This document shows positions 62,516 through 64,000 of a stretch of DNA of 64,000 bases, in pieces. Position 1 is the first letter of the stretch, and every line of letters starts with the position of its first letter. The DNA is from Streptomyces cadmiisoli (lineage in GTDB: Bacteria > Actinomycetota > Actinomycetes > Streptomycetales > Streptomycetaceae), in assembly GCF_003261055.1 (NCBI RefSeq), contig NZ_CP030074.1:682001-746000 (forward strand), in the 5' to 3' direction. A program made the position numbers and the translations under genes. The notes beneath the pieces are model-generated. The model was not told where the DNA came from. It saw only the letters and a list, made by a program, of their open reading frames with translations, and did not search any database.

Positions 62516-63106
62516 CTGGGCGGAATGCGAGTCCTGGAGGGGTCAATTGCACAATTATTCCACTTCCTGGCACGCCGATACCGTGTAGCGGCACCTGCGA
62601 CCTCATCGATCGGGCAGGCGGCCACGCCGGCAAGTGGCCGACCAATTAGGCATCGGCGAGTGCATGGACGCATAAAGGGCGGAAAGGGGGCGTTGGCCGT
62701 CGGTCGCCGCTGGCCAACCAAAGGCTGCCGACGGGGCCGCTTTCAGACAGCCGTTCTTCGTCTTTTCGTTCCGTCCGTTGGACGGAATTGACGGATGGTG
62801 GCCAAGCGTCCCATCAGGCATGTCTCCTGCTTCACGCCAAGCGCTTCGGGTGGCGAGGTCAGCGACCCGGCGTTGCCGCACGGTCCCCGTCAGAAACCAC
62901 CGAACAATGACGGTTCCCCCGTCGGCCTGAGAACAACAGCGCCACATGTATAGAACGTCAGTGTCGACCTGTCGCAATCCGCCGGTATTCGCTGACCTTG
63001 TGATCAAGAGCAGTCCTCCAATCCCGTTCTGCACTCACAAGTCGCCGACACCGTCAGCACGTTTCGGCCGGAGGGCGGGAAACGGAGCCAGGTGGGAGGA
63101 CGAGCT
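62516..63106. other. 591-nt stretch without a supported gene
   Basis: AT-richer than its flanks. The minus-strand frame at 62603-63034 has no recognisable motif or ribosome site. Together with the IstB fragment nearby it looks like decayed insertion DNA. Confidence 0.35.
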
Positions 63107-63223
63107 GTGCCGGTGGGCATATTGCGGTTCATCGTGATGCGGGCTTGGGTGTATCGCGCGCTCCTCGCCGCCGCGTTCGTGACGGCCGTGCTGGCCGCGC
63201 AGTGCACCCGCATGAAGCGGTGA
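63107..63223 (+). CDS. 38-aa single-helix peptide, possibly a permease N-terminal remnant
   Basis: GTG at 63107 has GGAGGA 6 nt upstream, an excellent ribosome site. The product PVGILRFIVMRAWVYRALLAAAFVTAVLAAQCTRMKR has one membrane helix. This start resembles the first helix of FtsX-type ABC permeases (RFI..RAW.YRALLAAA), so it may be the truncated start of such a gene. Alternatively it is a genuine small membrane protein. Confidence 0.4.
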   Translation: MPVGILRFIVMRAWVYRALLAAAFVTAVLAAQCTRMKR

Positions 63224-63509
63224 TGGGCATGCTCACTCGGCTGCGTGGCGCCTCCAGCTGCGAGATGCGGAAGCTCAAGACCGACGAACATCGACATGCA
63301 GCCCCATACTGTCCGGCTGGGAAAGCGTCCCTCATTCCATCCCCCTGGACCCTGTTCCCTGGACAGTGCTGCAGCGGTGTCTGGCCCACCTAGAGGCATC
63401 GCGGACAAACAACCCGCACGTCATTGGTCGCCAAGCCGCGGCCTTCGGTACGGATCAGCAAGCCGCCCTGACCTATGTCGCCCCCGGGCTACTGCCCGAT
63501 CACTGAACA

Positions 63510-63615
63510 TCAGCGCAGCGTCAGAGAACGGATCGAGTAGCGGGCCCTGACCGCGAGAGCGACAGCGATGTACGTCTTGCCAACGGCGGGAGCCCGAAGC
63601 ACGTCGGCATTCGCA
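63510..63615 (-). pseudogene. IstB-like ATP-binding fragment (IS21)
   Basis: Minus-strand frame ADVLRAPAVGKTYIAVALAVRARYSIRSLTL. It aligns with the Walker A region of IstB helpers (GPPGVGKTHLA.AL...A..AGYSV), with the P-loop degenerated to RAPAVGKT. Only about 33 residues remain. Confidence 0.5.
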
Positions 63616-63670
63616 TTGCCATCGACGGATGAAACGGTGGCTAGAGCCAACCTCCTCTCGTCCTACAATT

Positions 63671-64000
63671 ATGGGTGTGGCGATGACTTACAGCAGCGGA
63701 AGCTACGACGACCTTCCCAATCACGCTAGGCCGGATATCTATCTGGCTCCGCTCACCGCCACACCCAACGAGTGGGTAACCGTCCTTGGTAAGCCCATCC
63801 AGCAACGCTCCGACTGGGGGATCACCAGCTATCTGACCAGCCCTGAGGCACAGGCACACGCATTGCAGGAGTACACCTGGAGTCAGGCAGCGATCGGCGC
63901 TGCCGGGGTCAGCACCTTCTACCCGAAGGGACACACAGTCTTCGGGGAGGGCCTTCGAGATGAGGACGAGCACGCGGAGTTCTTCGTCCAGCGCCGGGCC
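63671..64000 (+). CDS. hypothetical protein, 5' part only (runs off the window)
   Basis: Open frame to the last base without a stop. ATG at 63671 gives GVAMTYSSGSYDDL; the second ATG at 63683 may be the real start because TACAAT at 63664-63669 is a near-consensus -10 box that would place transcription start near 63676. Visible segments: PNEWVTVLGKPIQQRSDWGI, YLTSPEAQAHALQEYTWSQA and DEDEHAEFFVQRRA. It is soluble and acidic, with no family recognised. Confidence 0.7.
   Translation, partial: MGVAMTYSSGSYDDLPNHARPDIYLAPLTATPNEWVTVLGKPIQQRSDWGITSYLTSPEAQAHALQEYTWSQAAIGAAGVSTFYPKGHTVFGEGLRDEDEHAEFFVQRRA

Overview
The window is high-GC actinobacterial DNA and reads as Streptomyces. The signs are GC-rich third codon positions, GTG and TTG starts, Tat/Sec-type secreted proteases, a WhiB-type iron-sulfur protein, a LAETG (sortase E type) surface protein, TetR regulators and a solitary NRPS. 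It looks like accessory chromosome, probably an arm. There are many secreted proteins, paralogues of normally conserved genes (an MltG far from its usual partners), several decayed genes, and fragments of IS110, IS21/IstB, a helicase and a replication-relaxation gene. No rRNA, tRNA or CRISPR array was recognised.

Layout. 0-9 kb: a large secreted beta-rich protein, a DHA2 drug exporter with repeated operator-like sites, a TetR regulator, a DUF4232 lipoprotein, and a 169-bp palindromic element ending at a small membrane protein gene. 9.7-25.7 kb: two very large secreted subtilases surround an FG-GAP propeller protein, a TetR gene, two tandem macrolide-type glycosyltransferases and an amidohydrolase. 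The last four look like an antibiotic-inactivation island. 25.8-30.2 kb: IS110 and helicase remnants, an AzoR-like flavoprotein, Ohr, a compact ribbon-helix-helix/PIN-like toxin-antitoxin pair and a two-gene operon of unknown function.

30.5-39 kb is the most interesting part. Two copies of a sortase-anchored protein gene form direct repeats around a subtilase pseudogene and a two-gene cassette. The first cassette gene encodes a 138-aa protein ending in a short amyloid-like motif. The second encodes a 1291-aa STAND (NLR-like) NTPase that starts with the same motif and ends in 14 WD40 repeats. The pair resembles bacterial NLR/effector cell-death modules signalling through shared RHIM-like amyloid motifs, and may be an anti-phage abortive-infection device.

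39-64 kb: a Gln/Pro-rich membrane protein, a beta-propeller-like protein, a C-A-T-T-R NRPS with reductive release, a lipoprotein gene with an apparently broken signal peptide, an FAD monooxygenase/TetR operon behind a 31-bp palindrome, FG-GAP genes (one internally deleted), an Imm49 immunity pseudogene, a pentapeptide-repeat membrane protein, an MltG paralogue, a WhiB-like protein, a zinc alcohol dehydrogenase, a lipoprotein, and a partial gene running off the right edge.

All calls are by eye from translated sequence and known family motifs; no database search was run.
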